DNA of 64,000 nucleotides, from positions 33,772 through 97,771 of the forward strand of contig JAOPVI010000086.1 in assembly GCA_025966225.1 (NCBI GenBank). The letters are read 5' to 3'. The stretch is from Mycobacterium sp. (GTDB lineage Bacteria; Actinomycetota; Actinomycetes; Mycobacteriales; Mycobacteriaceae). Position numbers and translations under genes: made by a program. Shown piece by piece: positions 62,790-64,000 of the stretch. Position 1 is the first letter of the stretch; the number at the start of each line of letters is the position of its first letter. The notes below the pieces were generated by a model. It was not told the DNA's origin and did not search any database. It saw only the letters and a list, made by a program, of their open reading frames with translations.

Positions 62790-63998
62790 TCACTTCGCGG
62801 GAGCGGTGAGGTCGTAGACGGTGTCCGAGCCAACCCTGACCGGGGTGAAGTTGGCAGCCACCCAGGCCGTGATGTCGGTGTGCGACTTGCCATCGGATCC
62901 GCCCGGTTTCTTGTCACTGCTGGGCGCCACGTAATAGGTGACCCGATGAGCGGCGACGTACTGCTGGAACTGGGCCAGTGTCGGCACCGGATCGCGTCCG
63001 CCGAATCCGCCGATGGCCATCACCGCGGTGTCGGTGGGCAACTCGAGGCTGGCGGCCGCCGAAGAGCGGTCGACGGCCGCCGACCAATCGGTCTTCGTGG
63101 CGCGCAGCATGGCCTCCAGCCGCGGATTGTCCACGTCCTGCCCCCAACCTCCGCCGCCCTGCTTGTCGGCCTCGGCGGGACCGACCCTGGGCATACCGCC
63201 GTCGTGGGGTTGGCCGATCGTCGCAATGCTGTAGGCGCCCGCTCCCAGTAGCGCAACTGCGAGGCCCGCGGCCAGTGACACTGCGGCGAACCGCTGGCGT
63301 GCTTCCGACGTCAGCGACAGCAGAAGGGCGGCGGCCGCGATGATCGCCGCCGCGAGGATGGTCCAGCGCAGTGCGGGGAGCCAGGTTGCGTTGCGGCCAA
63401 GGGTCCACCAGCTCCACACCCCGGTCCCGAGGATCATCGCGACGAGGCCGCCGCGGCCGAACCAGGATTCGCGCTTGCCCCACATCTCGTAGACGCCGAT
63501 CGCGAAGATCCCGGCGACCGCAGGCACGAACGAAAGGGAGTAATACGGATGGACCATGGACTTCATGTAGCTGAGTACGAGGCCGTCGACCAGCAGCCAA
63601 CCGCCGAACAGAATCGCGCCCGCCCGCACCATGTCGGTGCGCGGGGCGCGGCCCCGGGAGACGAGCACCAGCACCAACGCGAGTAGGGCGGCGGGGAGCA
63701 CCCAGCCGATTTCGTAGCCGAATTCACCGGAGAAGAGCCGCGTCAGGCCCTGAGGTTGATCGAAGCCGTGTAACCCACCGTGGTGGCCCTCGCTGGCCTC
63801 GAAGGAAGTGCCCGCCGACGCGCCGATCACGGGGTTCGGTTCGAACATGTCGTGGTTCTTGCCGAGCACGCGGGCGAATCCGTTGTAGCCCAACACCAGG
63901 TTCATGAAGTTGTTGTCCTCCGAACCCGCGATGTAGGGCCGCGAGGACGCCGGCCACAGCAGGGTCAGCAGGACGAACCAGCCCGCCGAGACAAGCAA
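62790..63998 (-). CDS. GT39/ArnT-like glycosyltransferase, C-terminal portion (truncated by window edge)
   Basis: Multi-TM protein continuing past the right edge; AVMAIGGFGGRDPVPTLAQFQQYVAAHRVTYYV tail typical of actinobacterial YkcB-like proteins. Confidence 0.82.
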   Translation of the reverse strand: MLVSAGWFVLLTLLWPASSRPYIAGSEDNNFMNLVLGYNGFARVLGKNHDMFEPNPVIGASAGTSFEASEGHHGGLHGFDQPQGLTRLFSGEFGYEIGWVLPAALLALVLVLVSRGRAPRTDMVRAGAILFGGWLLVDGLVLSYMKSMVHPYYSLSFVPAVAGIFAIGVYEMWGKRESWFGRGGLVAMILGTGVWSWWTLGRNATWLPALRWTILAAAIIAAAALLLSLTSEARQRFAAVSLAAGLAVALLGAGAYSIATIGQPHDGGMPRVGPAEADKQGGGGWGQDVDNPRLEAMLRATKTDWSAAVDRSSAAASLELPTDTAVMAIGGFGGRDPVPTLAQFQQYVAAHRVTYYVAPSSDKKPGGSDGKSHTDITAWVAANFTPVRVGSDTVYDLTAPAK

Positions 63999-64000
63999 TG

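Overview
The window is a GC-rich chromosomal segment from a Mycobacterium/Mycolicibacterium-type actinobacterium. The identification rests on recognisable protein families and gene order: mfd/mazG, glmU-prs-lpqT-rplY-pth, pks16-like/ispE, ksgA-rpfB-tatD-metG, pabB, rsmI/pmt, arcA, alkB and the cAMP-binding acetyltransferase pat. I support about 66 protein-coding genes and one tRNA-Gln. The left edge is inside efeO and the right edge is inside a GT39-like glycosyltransferase. No CRISPR array, transposase, integrase or prophage was seen. Housekeeping blocks alternate with accessory insertions. The most interesting accessory element is a four-gene minus-strand cassette (about 46.5-49.5 kb): GT2 glycosyltransferase, acyl-CoA dehydrogenase-like protein, PIG-L deacetylase and NodS-like methyltransferase. 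Its three junctions are all 4-nt GTGA overlaps and an inverted repeat precedes it. Other leads are: a duplicated promoter/operator shared by a MocR regulator and a distant AhpD-like/MFS/HAD operon; a SoxR-box-like palindrome between arcA and soxR; a perfect MarR operator-like palindrome; an ECF41-type sigma/oxidoreductase operon with a matching promoter-like motif; a ksgA/rsmA gene whose only plausible full-length start is non-canonical (CTG overlapping the rpfB stop); and a DUF559-like pseudogene remnant. All calls come from reading the sequence and remembered family motifs. No database search was run.
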